DNA of 16,882 bases, taken from the NCBI GenBank assembly GCA_937983055.1, contig CALJLA010000255.1:1-16882 (forward strand), in the 5' to 3' direction. The notes under the pieces were generated by a model. That model was not told the DNA's origin. It did no database searches and was given only the letters and a program-made list of their open reading frames with translations. A program made the translations under genes and the position numbers. This DNA is from an uncultured Pseudomonadota bacterium. GTDB lineage: Bacteria; Pseudomonadota; Gammaproteobacteria; Burkholderiales; Eutrophovitaceae. This document shows positions 1 through 7,349 of the stretch, in pieces. Numbering within the stretch: position 1 is the first letter of the stretch; the number at the start of each line of letters is the position of its first letter.

Positions 1-434
1 TCCGTGGCCGCAATCAGCGGCTCGAATAGCCGGTCGATCACCGCCTCGGCAGAAGCGAACCCGCCGTCGAGCATTACGGCGCCCAACAGCGCCTCGATCG
101 TGTCGGCCAGTATCGACGGTCGTGTCGCGCCGCCGCTTTTCAGCTCCCCCTCCCCCAGCAGAAGATGCCGGCCGATCTCCAGGTCGCTCGCAAGCTCGAA
201 TAGCGACTGCTGGTTCACCAGGCCCGCCCTCAGGCGGGACAACTCTCCCTCGGTCAGACGGGTGAAACGCTCGAATAGACGGATGGCGACGACGCAGTTC
301 AATACCGCGTCGCCAAGAAACTCGAGCCGCTCGTTATTTGGCGTCCCGTATGAGCGATGGGTCAGCGCCTGTCTGAGAAGGCGCGAATCCCTGAAGACGT
401 AGCCGAGCTTCTGCGCGAGCGCGGAAGGCTCCAT
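1..434 (-). CDS. rnc: Ribonuclease III, 3'-truncated by window edge
   Basis: Double-strand-specific endoribonuclease that processes rRNA precursors and structured mRNAs in the cytoplasm. The visible 144 codons cover the catalytic RIII domain. The signature NERLEFLGDAVL lies at residues 34-45, with expected metal-binding and catalytic residues E38, D42, D111 and E114 (matching E. coli E41, D45, D114, E117). ELKSGG near residue 97 and the ILADTIEALLGAV helix are also typical. The C-terminal dsRNA-binding domain lies beyond position 1. The start is the ATG at 434, 19 bp after the DUF4845 stop; the N-terminus (MEPSALAQKLGYVF) aligns with family starts, and no strong Shine-Dalgarno sequence is visible. 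It is the last visible gene of the lepA-lepB-DUF4845-rnc row; era normally follows. Identity is secure. Confidence 0.96.
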   Translation of the reverse strand, partial: MEPSALAQKLGYVFRDSRLLRQALTHRSYGTPNNERLEFLGDAVLNCVVAIRLFERFTRLTEGELSRLRAGLVNQQSLFELASDLEIGRHLLLGEGELKSGGATRPSILADTIEALLGAVMLDGGFASAEAVIDRLFEPLIAAT

Positions 435-453
435 CGAATTCGACTTGGGGACT

Positions 454-807
454 TCAGTCGCTCGACACGCTGAAGTCAATACAGGCGTTCACGTTGCCCA
501 TCACCGGCACACGGACGGAGTACGTGGCGCTGATCGAAACGCCTTCGCCGTCCTTGACCACATCGAGGTCCTGCCCGCTGATCGACCTGATGTCATCGAC
601 CTGTGCGCGCCTGTTGAATGCCTGCTGAATCTCCAGCGGAGATGCGCCGCGCGTATCGGGCCCGCGCGCGATCTCTCGGATGTGGCTCTTGATCGAGGCG
701 TATTCGATATAAGGCGGAATAAGCCGCAGACCGATGATCGCCGCGAAGATGATCACCGCAGCGATGAAAATCATGCCGATGAAAGTTACTCCGCGTTGCC
801 GGTTCAT
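454..807 (-). CDS. DUF4845 family single-pass membrane protein
   Basis: A 117-residue protein of unknown function, recognised as DUF4845 from its sequence and its usual position between lepB and rnc. Residues 1-6 are short and basic (MNRQRG). A hydrophobic helix follows (about 7-30), leading into IPPYIEY, and then a soluble C-terminal domain of about 85 residues that should face the periplasm. The N-terminus resembles a class III (type IV prepilin) leader, RQRG followed by VTFIGM, but lacks the Glu usual at mature position 5. An upstream in-frame start at 867 would overlap lepB and add 20 polar residues; the ATG at 807 is preferred because it sits just after a GGGGGCGGGA tract, 14 bp beyond the lepB stop. 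Co-expression with signal peptidase is likely. Function is not known. Confidence 0.85.
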   Translation of the reverse strand: MNRQRGVTFIGMIFIAAVIIFAAIIGLRLIPPYIEYASIKSHIREIARGPDTRGASPLEIQQAFNRRAQVDDIRSISGQDLDVVKDGEGVSISATYSVRVPVMGNVNACIDFSVSSD

Positions 808-821
808 TCCCGCCCCCGTAA

Positions 822-1625
822 TCAATGTATTCGCGTGCCGATGCGCGACAGCTCGCCAAAATTCCACCAGATCAAGAACGCCTTGCCCACGATGTTTCCT
901 TCAGGCACGAACCCCCAGTAGCGGCTGTCGGAGCTGGAATCCCTGTTGTCGCCCATCATGAAGTAATGGCCCGGCGGAACCTCGCACATAAATCCTGAGC
1001 TATTGTAGACACAACGCTCCCTCATCGGGAACTGCCTCACCCCGGCAAGCTGTATCGGCGGCGCATCCGGGTTGATCAGCACCGCGTGACGCCGCTCGTC
1101 GAGCTTCTCCCACAGACGAATCGCATCGACCAGTGAAAGACCGGACTCGACGTACTGGAAGTCCTCGGCCATCTCGACCGGAACCAGTTCGCCGTTAACC
1201 GTAAGCCGCTTGTTACTGTACTCGAGTCTGTCGCCGGGAAGCCCGACTACGCGCTTGATATAGTCAAGCGAAGGGTTCTCCGGGTAGCGAAATACCATGA
1301 CGTCGCCGCGTTCCGGTTCGCCGAGACCGATGACCTTGGTGTTGGTCACCGGCAAACGGATTCCATAAGTGAACTTGCTCACAAGAATGAAATCGCCGAC
1401 CAGTAGCGTGGGGATCATCGATCCAGATGGAATCTTGAACGGCTCGACCAGGAAAGACCGCAGCAGGAACACGATCAGGATGACCGGAAAGAAGCTCTTG
1501 GAATACTCGACCCACCATGGCTCGGCACGTTCACCGGGCCTTCCGCGGGCCAGCCACAGTCTGTCGAGCAGCCACACGCTGCCGGTGACGAGCAGAAGCA
1601 CCAGCATCAATAGGGCAAAGTTCAT
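822..1625 (-). CDS. lepB: Signal peptidase I
   Basis: Membrane-bound serine protease that removes signal peptides from Sec- and Tat-exported preproteins on the periplasmic face. The 267-residue protein has an N-terminal membrane helix (about 2-20), a charged cytosolic loop and a second helix (about 45-60). Then come the catalytic box PSGSMIPTLLVGD (nucleophile Ser69), the general base Lys124 in DYIKRVVGLPGD, and the C-terminal MGDNRDSSSDSRYWG box (224-238). Cys205 and Cys214 flank a short loop and could form the disulfide seen in E. coli LepB. The start ATG at 1625 has GAGAGAGGA about 10 nt upstream. It lies 34 bp after lepA, so it is probably co-transcribed with lepA, as in most proteobacteria. 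Confidence 0.97.
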   Translation of the reverse strand: MNFALLMLVLLLVTGSVWLLDRLWLARGRPGERAEPWWVEYSKSFFPVILIVFLLRSFLVEPFKIPSGSMIPTLLVGDFILVSKFTYGIRLPVTNTKVIGLGEPERGDVMVFRYPENPSLDYIKRVVGLPGDRLEYSNKRLTVNGELVPVEMAEDFQYVESGLSLVDAIRLWEKLDERRHAVLINPDAPPIQLAGVRQFPMRERCVYNSSGFMCEVPPGHYFMMGDNRDSSSDSRYWGFVPEGNIVGKAFLIWWNFGELSRIGTRIH

Positions 1626-1659
1626 GTCCTCGGATCCTCTCTCACAGGCGGCGGCGCAC

Positions 1660-3453
1660 TCACTTACCGTCCACCTGCAGTATCGCCAGAAACGCCTCTT
1701 GCGGAATTTCCACCGATCCGACCTGCTTCATCCTGCGCTTCCCGGCTTTCTGCTTTTCGAGGAGTTTCTTCTTGCGTGTAATGTCGCCGCCATAGCATTT
1801 GGCCAGAACGTTCTTTCGCAGCGCTTTCACGTTCTCCCGGGCGACAATCTGCGAGCCGATGGCGGCCTGCACCGCCACGTCGAACATCTGCCGCGGGATC
1901 AGCTCGCGCATCTTGCTCGCGAGCTCCCGACCCCTCGATTGCGCGTTCGCCCTGTGCACGATAAGGGATAGCGCGTCCACGCGCTCTGAATTGATCAGTA
2001 TGTCCAGGCGCACCAGGTCTGCGCCCCGGAATTCCTTGAACTCGTAATCAAGCGAAGCAAATCCGCGCGACACGGACTTCAACCGATCGAAAAAATCCAT
2101 GACGACTTCGTTGAGGGGAAGCTCGTAGGTGAGCAGCACCTGGCGTCCCATGTACTGCATGTTGCGCTGGATTCCGCGCTTGTTGTTGCAGAGAGTCATC
2201 ACGGGGCCCACGTAGTCCTGGGGCATGAGGATTGTCGCCGTAATGATCGGCTCGCGGATTTCCTCGATCTTGGCAAGTTCCGGCAGCCTTGACGGATTCT
2301 CGACCTCGATCACCTCGCCACTGCGCATGAGGATCTGGTACACCACCGTCGGGGCGGTGGTGATGAGGTTCATTCCGTATTCGCGTTCGAGCCGTTCCTG
2401 GACAATGTCCATGTGAAGCAGCCCGAGAAAGCCGCATCGGAAGCCGAATCCAAGGGCTTGCGACACCTCCGGCTCGTAGCGCAGGGACGAATCGTTTAGC
2501 TGAAGTTTCTCCAGCGCGTCTCTCAAGGCGTCGTATTCGTTCGCCTCGACCGGGTAAAGTCCCGCAAAGACCTGCGGTTTGACCTCCTTGAAACCAGGCA
2601 GCGGCTTGTCGGCAGGACGGTCTGTCAGCGTTATGGTGTCCCCGACCCGCGCATCCTTGAGCTCCTTGATGCCTGCGGTGAGAAAACCCACCTCGCCGGC
2701 AGACAAGCTGTCGCGGCCGACCGAGCGTGGCGTGAACACGCCAACCTGCTCGCACTGGTGGTTGGCGCGGGTCGACATCAGAAGGATCCTGTCCTTTGGC
2801 TTGATCTGCCCGTCGACCACCCGCACCAGCATCACCACTCCGACATAGTTATCAAACCAGGAGTCGATGATGAGCGCCTTCAGCGGGGCCGAGGCGTCGC
2901 CTCTGGGCGGCGGTATCCGGTGAATAAGCGTTTCCAGGATGTCGCGCACACCCTCGCCCGTCTTGGCGCTCGCCCGCACTGCATCGCCCGCGGCGATGCC
3001 GATGATGTCCTCGATCTCGGCGATTACGCGGTCGGGGTCCGCGGCAGGCAGGTCTATCTTGTTCAGGACCGGCACCACCTCTACACCCTGCTCGATCGCC
3101 GTGTAGCAGTTAGCCACCGTTTGCGCCTCGACGCCCTGAGATGCATCCACGACCAGCAGGGCACCCTCGCACGCAGCCAGCGAGCGCGATACCTCGTAGG
3201 AAAAATCCACGTGCCCCGGCGTGTCGATCAGATTCAGGCGGTACACCTGCCCGTCGCGCGCGGTATAAGTCAGGGCTGCCGTTTGCGCCTTGATCGTGAT
3301 GCCGCGCTCGCGCTCGAGGTCCATCGAATCCAGCACCTGTTCTTCCATCTCTCGGTCTTGCAGGCCGCCGCACAGCTGGATGAAACGGTCCGCAAGCGTC
3401 GACTTGCCGTGGTCGATGTGAGCGATGATCGAGAAGTTGCGGATGTGCTGCAT
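1660..3453 (-). CDS. lepA: Elongation factor 4 (LepA) GTPase
   Basis: Ribosome-binding translational GTPase affecting translation initiation and elongation under stress. With the ATG at 3453 the protein is 597 residues, close to E. coli LepA (599), and begins MQHIRNFSIIAHIDHGKST like its homologues. The P-loop AHIDHGKS is at 11-18, switch II DTPGH at 77-81 and NKID at 131-134. EF-Tu domain 2-like, EF-G III/V-like and LepA-specific C-terminal regions follow. A GTG at 3468 would add five residues (MPFFL), but these are encoded by the terminator arm and T-tract upstream, so ATG 3453 is chosen. No Shine-Dalgarno sequence stands at normal distance: the six-T tract of the preceding hairpin ends three bases before the ATG. 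How the gene is expressed is therefore worth attention. lepB follows. Confidence 0.97.
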   Translation of the reverse strand: MQHIRNFSIIAHIDHGKSTLADRFIQLCGGLQDREMEEQVLDSMDLERERGITIKAQTAALTYTARDGQVYRLNLIDTPGHVDFSYEVSRSLAACEGALLVVDASQGVEAQTVANCYTAIEQGVEVVPVLNKIDLPAADPDRVIAEIEDIIGIAAGDAVRASAKTGEGVRDILETLIHRIPPPRGDASAPLKALIIDSWFDNYVGVVMLVRVVDGQIKPKDRILLMSTRANHQCEQVGVFTPRSVGRDSLSAGEVGFLTAGIKELKDARVGDTITLTDRPADKPLPGFKEVKPQVFAGLYPVEANEYDALRDALEKLQLNDSSLRYEPEVSQALGFGFRCGFLGLLHMDIVQERLEREYGMNLITTAPTVVYQILMRSGEVIEVENPSRLPELAKIEEIREPIITATILMPQDYVGPVMTLCNNKRGIQRNMQYMGRQVLLTYELPLNEVVMDFFDRLKSVSRGFASLDYEFKEFRGADLVRLDILINSERVDALSLIVHRANAQSRGRELASKMRELIPRQMFDVAVQAAIGSQIVARENVKALRKNVLAKCYGGDITRKKKLLEKQKAGKRRMKQVGSVEIPQEAFLAILQVDGK

Positions 3454-3456
3454 CAG

Positions 3457-3481
3457 AAAAAAGGGCACCCGGAGTGCCCTT
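3457..3481 (-). terminator. Intrinsic terminator between mucD and lepA
   Basis: Read on the minus strand, perfect 8-bp arms AAGGGCAC (3481-3474) and GTGCCCTT (3468-3461) flank a 5-nt loop, and the T-tract runs six bases (3462-3457). This is a textbook rho-independent terminator for the algU-mucA-mucB-mucD transcript. It is unusual because CTG and then the lepA ATG (3453) follow at once, so any read-through or lepA-specific transcript carries the hairpin at its translation start. Confidence 0.85.
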
Positions 3482-3501
3482 GCGCGTGCTCAAAGCCGCG
3501 A

Positions 3502-3530
3502 ATTCTAGCGGATTCGACGCCGCCTGCGGA
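3502..3530 (-). promoter_or_regulatory. Candidate lepA promoter (sigma70 type)
   Basis: In the mucD-lepA gap the minus strand has a -10-like TAGAAT (3507-3502), with a weak -35 TCCGCA (3530-3525) 17 bp upstream. The -10 and following bases (TAGAATTCGCGGC) nearly match those before nadB. Transcription would begin near 3495 and meet the terminator hairpin (3481-3457) almost immediately. The assignment rests mainly on the -10 and on the recurrence of this motif. Confidence 0.45.
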
Positions 3531-3556
3531 GCCGGCCCCTGCCCTGACGGCGCCGT

Positions 3557-4951
3557 TCAGTTGCCGTCCAGCCTGACCGGAACGTAAATTGCGCCGTCGC
3601 CCCGCTTGACGAGCAGCGCCACGCTGCGCGCCCGCTCGTACTGGGTCATAAGCTCCTTGAGCTGCGCGACGGACTTGATGTCGTGGTTGTTGAGGGCAAG
3701 GATCACGTCTCCGCGCCGGATACCCGCCTTGGCCGCCGGTCCCTCGACCGCGTCGACCATGAGCCCCCCGGACACCCCGAGCTCGCTGCGCTGGGCGCCC
3801 GACAGCTCGGATACCGTCAGGCCCAGACGCGCGATCGCATTGCTTGGCTTCGCTCCGCTGTCGGGCGGGACGCGCGGCGCTGCTGCGGCCCGATCGTCGC
3901 TCAACTCTCCGACCACCACGCTGAGCTCCCTCGTGTCGCCTTTTCTCCAGACCTCCACTTTCACCCGCGCGCCGGGCTTGGTGTAGGCCACCAGCCGTGG
4001 GAGGTCGCTGGAACTCTCCACCGTCTTTCCGTCGAACCTGAGGATCACATCCGAGGTTTCGATGCCGGCCTTGTCCGCCGGGCCGCCCTTCTCGACGGAG
4101 TTGACCAGCGCGCCCTGCGGTTTCGGCAGCCCGAACGAGTCAGCCAGTTCCTTGGTAACCTCCTGGATCACGACCCCGATGCGTCCCCGGCTCACACGCC
4201 CGGTAGTGCGCAGCTGGTTCGCGATGTCCATCGCAACGTCGATTGGAATGGCAAACGAAAGGCCCATGAAGCCGCCCGTCCGGCTATAGATCTGCGAATT
4301 GATTCCGACCACCTCGCCATCCATGTTGAACAACGGCCCCCCGGAATTACCCGGATTGATCGCCACGTCAGTCTGAATGAAAGGCACGTAATTCTCCTGC
4401 GGCAGGGAGCGGCCCTTCGCGCTGACGATGCCCGCCGTTACCGTGTTGTCAAACCCGAAGGGAGACCCGATCGCAAGAACCCACTCCCCCACCCGCAACT
4501 TCGCAGGATCCCCCAGCCGGACGGAGGGCAGGCCGACGGCGTCGATCTTCACGATGGCCACGTCGGTGCGCCGGTCGGACCCGATCACCTTGGCTTTGAA
4601 CTCGCGCTTGTCGTTGAGCTTGACCGTGACATCGCTGGCCGAGTCCACGACATGCGCATTGGTCAGGATGTATCCGTCGCTTGAAATGATGAAGCCCGAG
4701 CCAAGCGACTGCGACTCGTATTCCCGCGGCCCCTGGGGCGGACCGAAGCGCCGGAAAAAATCGTAGAACGGATCGTCTTCGGGCACCGGCGAGCGTGGCC
4801 CACCGGTCACCGTCTGACTGGTACTGACGTTGACCACTGCTGCGCCGTACTTGTCGACGAGAGCCGTGAAGTCCGGCAGGCCCCTGATCTGCGCGTGAGC
4901 CCATGTAGGAATCAGCATCACGAGCACTACCAGCAGCAGCCTTGTTGCCAT
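3557..4951 (-). CDS. mucD: Periplasmic DegP/HtrA-family serine protease MucD
   Basis: Periplasmic protease/chaperone that degrades misfolded envelope proteins; in the AlgU pathway MucD keeps the stress response in check. From the ATG at 4951 it has 464 residues. A signal peptide (MATRLLLVVLVMLIPTWAHA) is followed by a trypsin-like domain with the triad His100 (TNAHVV), Asp130 (DRRTDVA) and Ser203 (NPGNSGGP), then PDZ1 (about 256-348) and PDZ2 (about 375-461). The ATG at 4951 has GGCGGGA about 6 nt upstream and gives a clean signal peptide; the ATG at 4966 has GCGGGA abutting it and is less likely. It lies 45 bp after mucB, with no mucC between. An intrinsic terminator follows. DegQ is the nearest alternative name. 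Confidence 0.95.
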   Translation of the reverse strand: MATRLLLVVLVMLIPTWAHAQIRGLPDFTALVDKYGAAVVNVSTSQTVTGGPRSPVPEDDPFYDFFRRFGPPQGPREYESQSLGSGFIISSDGYILTNAHVVDSASDVTVKLNDKREFKAKVIGSDRRTDVAIVKIDAVGLPSVRLGDPAKLRVGEWVLAIGSPFGFDNTVTAGIVSAKGRSLPQENYVPFIQTDVAINPGNSGGPLFNMDGEVVGINSQIYSRTGGFMGLSFAIPIDVAMDIANQLRTTGRVSRGRIGVVIQEVTKELADSFGLPKPQGALVNSVEKGGPADKAGIETSDVILRFDGKTVESSSDLPRLVAYTKPGARVKVEVWRKGDTRELSVVVGELSDDRAAAAPRVPPDSGAKPSNAIARLGLTVSELSGAQRSELGVSGGLMVDAVEGPAAKAGIRRGDVILALNNHDIKSVAQLKELMTQYERARSVALLVKRGDGAIYVPVRLDGN

Positions 4952-4996
4952 CAAATATCCCGCCATTCCCGCTGATTGATCTTCGAAGGTTGTGGT

Positions 4997-5974
4997 CTAT
5001 CGCCCGCGAAACGATACCGAGTTTGCCATCTGGACGACAGTCACCGGGGGGGCTTCCCCAAGCACGGTAACGATTTGATTGTCCAGCATACGCGTGAAAA
5101 TGTTGATCGCGCCCTGCCGGGACAAACCTTCCTTGAGGCCGGATCGCCCCGCCGCCGGCTCGATGAATACCGAAACCGCCGCCATGCCGTCGGAGTAGAC
5201 CAGATGGACAATCGGCGTGTCGCTGCCCTGCTTGGTGCGCCGCATTTCCATGATCTTTCGAAAGCCGTCCGGATGCTGGGTGACGACCCAACCCGAATCC
5301 ACATTGCTCGGAGAATTATTCGCAAAGCGGTCGAGGCGCCATTCCGGAAAGCGCACATTAAACGACGGCCTCACCATGTCTCTCGTCACGCCGGTCCCGA
5401 TGCTGAGTTGGGTAAACGTGAACTGCTCCACCGCATGGCTCTTCTCGTTGAGCATTCTCGCCTTGAGCAGCAGGCCGGTTTCGACGTCGGCCCAGAGCTT
5501 GTGGCCGTACCGCAGCCCATCCTTGGGTTCGAGCACGAGCGCCTGCGCATCGTGGCCGGCTATGCGCTCGACCTCGCCACGCCGTATTTCGTAATACTCG
5601 GTCAGAGCCGACAGCTGTTCCGGCAGGATGGCCGGGAAGGTGCGCCTTGCGACCCGCTTCTCGGCGCGGACAACCTTCGCCTCCGGGTAATAGCAGCGGA
5701 CTTCGTCGTTGTTGCGGATGATCTCGCGGGGCGGACCGTCGAGGGTCTCGAGTTTTTCGTACTCGCCGCTCCCGTCTACGTAGTGCACGATGCGCGAAGC
5801 CTCGACATGATCGCCGTGCTGGTAAACGAAGGTGCCGACGTAGTTCAGTTCCCGGGCAGCGCGGGCGACCCGTTCCAGAAGCTCCAGCGCCGCCAGATCA
5901 TCCAGCGGACCGCCGCTGGCCGGGACGGCCACGACGCACAGCGTCGCGGCCAGGGCTGACAGCAGCCGGCGCAT
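4997..5974 (-). CDS. mucB: Sigma-E factor regulatory protein MucB/RseB
   Basis: Periplasmic protein that binds the periplasmic part of the anti-sigma factor MucA/RseA and shields it from proteolysis; in homologues, lipid or LPS signals release it. The 325-residue product has a signal peptide (about 1-22, MRRLLSALAATLCVVAVPASGG). A large LolA-like domain contains NYVGTFVYQHGDHVEASRI, and a smaller C-terminal domain ends near VTVVQMANSVSFRGR. The start is the ATG at 5974, with GAGG 5 nt upstream; a GTG at 5980 would add only two residues. The gene begins 7 bp after the mucA stop, so translational coupling is likely. Length agrees with E. coli RseB (318). Confidence 0.95.
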   Translation of the reverse strand: MRRLLSALAATLCVVAVPASGGPLDDLAALELLERVARAARELNYVGTFVYQHGDHVEASRIVHYVDGSGEYEKLETLDGPPREIIRNNDEVRCYYPEAKVVRAEKRVARRTFPAILPEQLSALTEYYEIRRGEVERIAGHDAQALVLEPKDGLRYGHKLWADVETGLLLKARMLNEKSHAVEQFTFTQLSIGTGVTRDMVRPSFNVRFPEWRLDRFANNSPSNVDSGWVVTQHPDGFRKIMEMRRTKQGSDTPIVHLVYSDGMAAVSVFIEPAAGRSGLKEGLSRQGAINIFTRMLDNQIVTVLGEAPPVTVVQMANSVSFRGR

Positions 5975-5981
5975 CGCCACC

Positions 5982-6512
5982 TCAGCGGGCCATGTCGCGC
6001 GCAGACACCGTGCGCACGTAGGACACCATGCCTTGCATTGCCGTGCTGGGAGAGAACTCCTGGTGAGCGATCAGGTAGTCGTTGACCGCCGCGTTATTCC
6101 CGACCGGCGCCCCAGCCACCTGCACGGGCGCATTCACCTGCGCCTGCTGTCCTGCATCCGCCAGCAGGCTCTCGCCCCGCGGCTCGTCGACATACCCCCC
6201 TTGGTTAAGGGCCAGCCATGCCACCACTGCAATGCCGCACACGGTGGCCGCGAGCGACAGGGCCAGTCGACGGGGGCTGGCCAGCGGCTTGCGGCGGCGG
6301 GGAGCCAACACGGTCGGCTCTCCGGCCAGTCGGGCGGCGACCCTGGGCAACACATCTGCCGCCAGCCCCCCCTGGCCGCGCAGCGCATCCCCGATCAGAT
6401 GGAACGTCTCCCAAGCCTCCAGACCTTCCGGGTCGCCCTTGAGGCGGTTCAATTCGGCGTCTGCTTCCTGAGCTTCCAGCTCGCCATCCATCAGTGCTGA
6501 AAAACGTTCCAT
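5982..6512 (-). CDS. mucA: Membrane anti-sigma factor MucA/RseA
   Basis: Single-pass inner-membrane protein that sequesters the sigma factor AlgU until regulated proteolysis releases it. The 176-residue protein has a cytosolic N-terminal sigma-binding domain (MERFSALMDGELE, then a helix with WETFHLIGDALRG at 34-46). A basic stretch (PRRRKPLASPRR) precedes one membrane helix (about 83-102). The periplasmic tail carries the conserved DYLIAHQEFSPSTAMQG (145-161), the region expected to contact MucB. The ATG at 6512 is chosen: it has GAGG upstream, matches family N-termini and lies 7 bp after the algU stop. A start at 6581 would overlap algU heavily. No truncating mutation of the kind behind mucoid Pseudomonas is seen. 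Confidence 0.95.
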   Translation of the reverse strand: MERFSALMDGELEAQEADAELNRLKGDPEGLEAWETFHLIGDALRGQGGLAADVLPRVAARLAGEPTVLAPRRRKPLASPRRLALSLAATVCGIAVVAWLALNQGGYVDEPRGESLLADAGQQAQVNAPVQVAGAPVGNNAAVNDYLIAHQEFSPSTAMQGMVSYVRTVSARDMAR

Positions 6513-6519
6513 GCTCACC

Positions 6520-7119
6520 TCACCACCTCTTGTCCCTCGAAGTCCCCAATAATGGCCTGAGCCTCGCTGCAATGGTTTCACGGGCCCTGAAGATCCGGGA
6601 CCGGACCGTCCCGATCGGGCAGTTCATCACCGCGGCAATATCCTCGTAGCTCATGCCCTCGATCTCGCGCAGCGTGATCGCAGTCCTCAATTCCTCAGGC
6701 AACTCTTCCATCGTCTGGTTCACCGTGGCGGCGATTTGTTTGCTCATCAATTCCGCCTCCGGTGTATTCACGTCCCGGAGCTGATCCCCGTCGTCGAAGT
6801 TCTCGGCCTCTTCGCTGTCGAACTCGGTGGTGGTGGGGGCCCGTCGCCCCATCGCGACCAGGTAGTTCTTGGCCGTATTGATCCCGATCCGGTAAAGCCA
6901 GGTGTAAAAGGCACTGTCCCCCCGGAAGGATGGGAGGGCCCGGTAGGCCTTGATGAAGGCTTCCTGAGCCACGTCCTCGACCTCGGCCGGATCGCGGATG
7001 AACCTCGAGAGCAGGCGACCCAGCTTGCGCTGATACTTGGCGACCAGCAGCTCGAAGGCCTGCTTGTCTCCGCGCTGCGCGCGGTCGACCAGCTGCTGGT
7101 CAACTTCACGGTCGCCCAT
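6520..7119 (-). CDS. algU: ECF sigma factor AlgU/RpoE (sigma-E)
   Basis: Extracytoplasmic-function sigma factor that directs RNA polymerase to envelope-stress promoters. The 199-residue protein aligns with E. coli RpoE (191) through region 2 (AFELLVAKYQRKL; DVAQEAFIKAYRAL; SAFYTWLYRIGINTAKNYL). An acidic linker (EFDSEEAENFDDGD) leads to region 4 (LPEELRTAITLREIEGMSYEDIAA, then NCPIGTVRSRIFRARE). The tail GTSRDKRW is typical of betaproteobacterial versions. ATG at 7119; an AGGA lies 11 nt upstream. It is the first gene of the algU-mucA-mucB-mucD operon and is divergent from nadB. A likely AlgU-dependent promoter upstream (7239-7265) implies positive autoregulation. Confidence 0.98.
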   Translation of the reverse strand: MGDREVDQQLVDRAQRGDKQAFELLVAKYQRKLGRLLSRFIRDPAEVEDVAQEAFIKAYRALPSFRGDSAFYTWLYRIGINTAKNYLVAMGRRAPTTTEFDSEEAENFDDGDQLRDVNTPEAELMSKQIAATVNQTMEELPEELRTAITLREIEGMSYEDIAAVMNCPIGTVRSRIFRARETIAARLRPLLGTSRDKRW

Positions 7120-7182
7120 CTAGCCACATTTCCTGAGTTGTCGGAGTTATGTTTATCGTCACTTGCCGCTTGAGGGCGGCTA

Positions 7183-7211
7183 AGTATAACTGCCGATACC
7201 GCCTCAGGAAA
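7183..7211 (-). promoter_or_regulatory. Candidate housekeeping promoter for algU
   Basis: On the minus strand TATACT (7188-7183) matches the -10 consensus at five of six bases. A weak -35 TTTCCT (7211-7206) stands 17 bp upstream. This would give a leader of about 60 nt and basal algU expression downstream of the stress promoter. The -35 matches at only three of six positions, so confidence is limited. Confidence 0.4.
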
Positions 7212-7238
7212 CGCGCTCGATCCCAGCACGCTGCGGTG

Positions 7239-7265
7239 ACAGACAGTGCCCCCCTATATTAGTTC
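7239..7265 (-). promoter_or_regulatory. AlgU/sigma-E-type autoregulatory promoter of algU
   Basis: The minus strand reads GAACTA (7265-7260), a 16-bp spacer, then TCTGT (7243-7239). The AlgU consensus is GAACTT-N16/17-TCTGA, so one base differs in each element. The start would lie near 7233, giving a leader of roughly 115 nt before the algU ATG. Just upstream of the -35 is the palindrome GGCACCGTGCC (7270-7280), whose role is unknown. Position and direction fit autoregulation, common for ECF sigma operons. Confidence 0.65.
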
Positions 7266-7316
7266 TGCCGGCACCGTGCCCCCGGGAGGGCTGCGCCCGT
7301 GCCTTCGCGCTACCGG

Positions 7317-7322
7317 TAGAAT
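7317..7322 (+). promoter_or_regulatory. Candidate nadB -10 element
   Basis: TAGAAT (five of six consensus bases) lies 27 nt before the nadB ATG, placing initiation near 7329 with a short leader. No recognisable -35 is present at 16-18 bp. The following bases CCGCGGC repeat those after other -10 candidates in this window, which adds some support. Confidence 0.4.
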
Positions 7323-7349
7323 CCGCGGCCAGAGTTGAAAGTTCCCCCA

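Noticed and set aside
3683..4684. 333-codon open frame on the plus strand
   Set aside because: Antisense to mucD and composed of shadow-like Arg/His/Asp-rich sequence with no motif.
4976..5959. 327-codon open frame on the plus strand
   Set aside because: Mirror of mucB in the opposite strand; no domain, and mucB has a signal peptide, a ribosome-binding site and family motifs.
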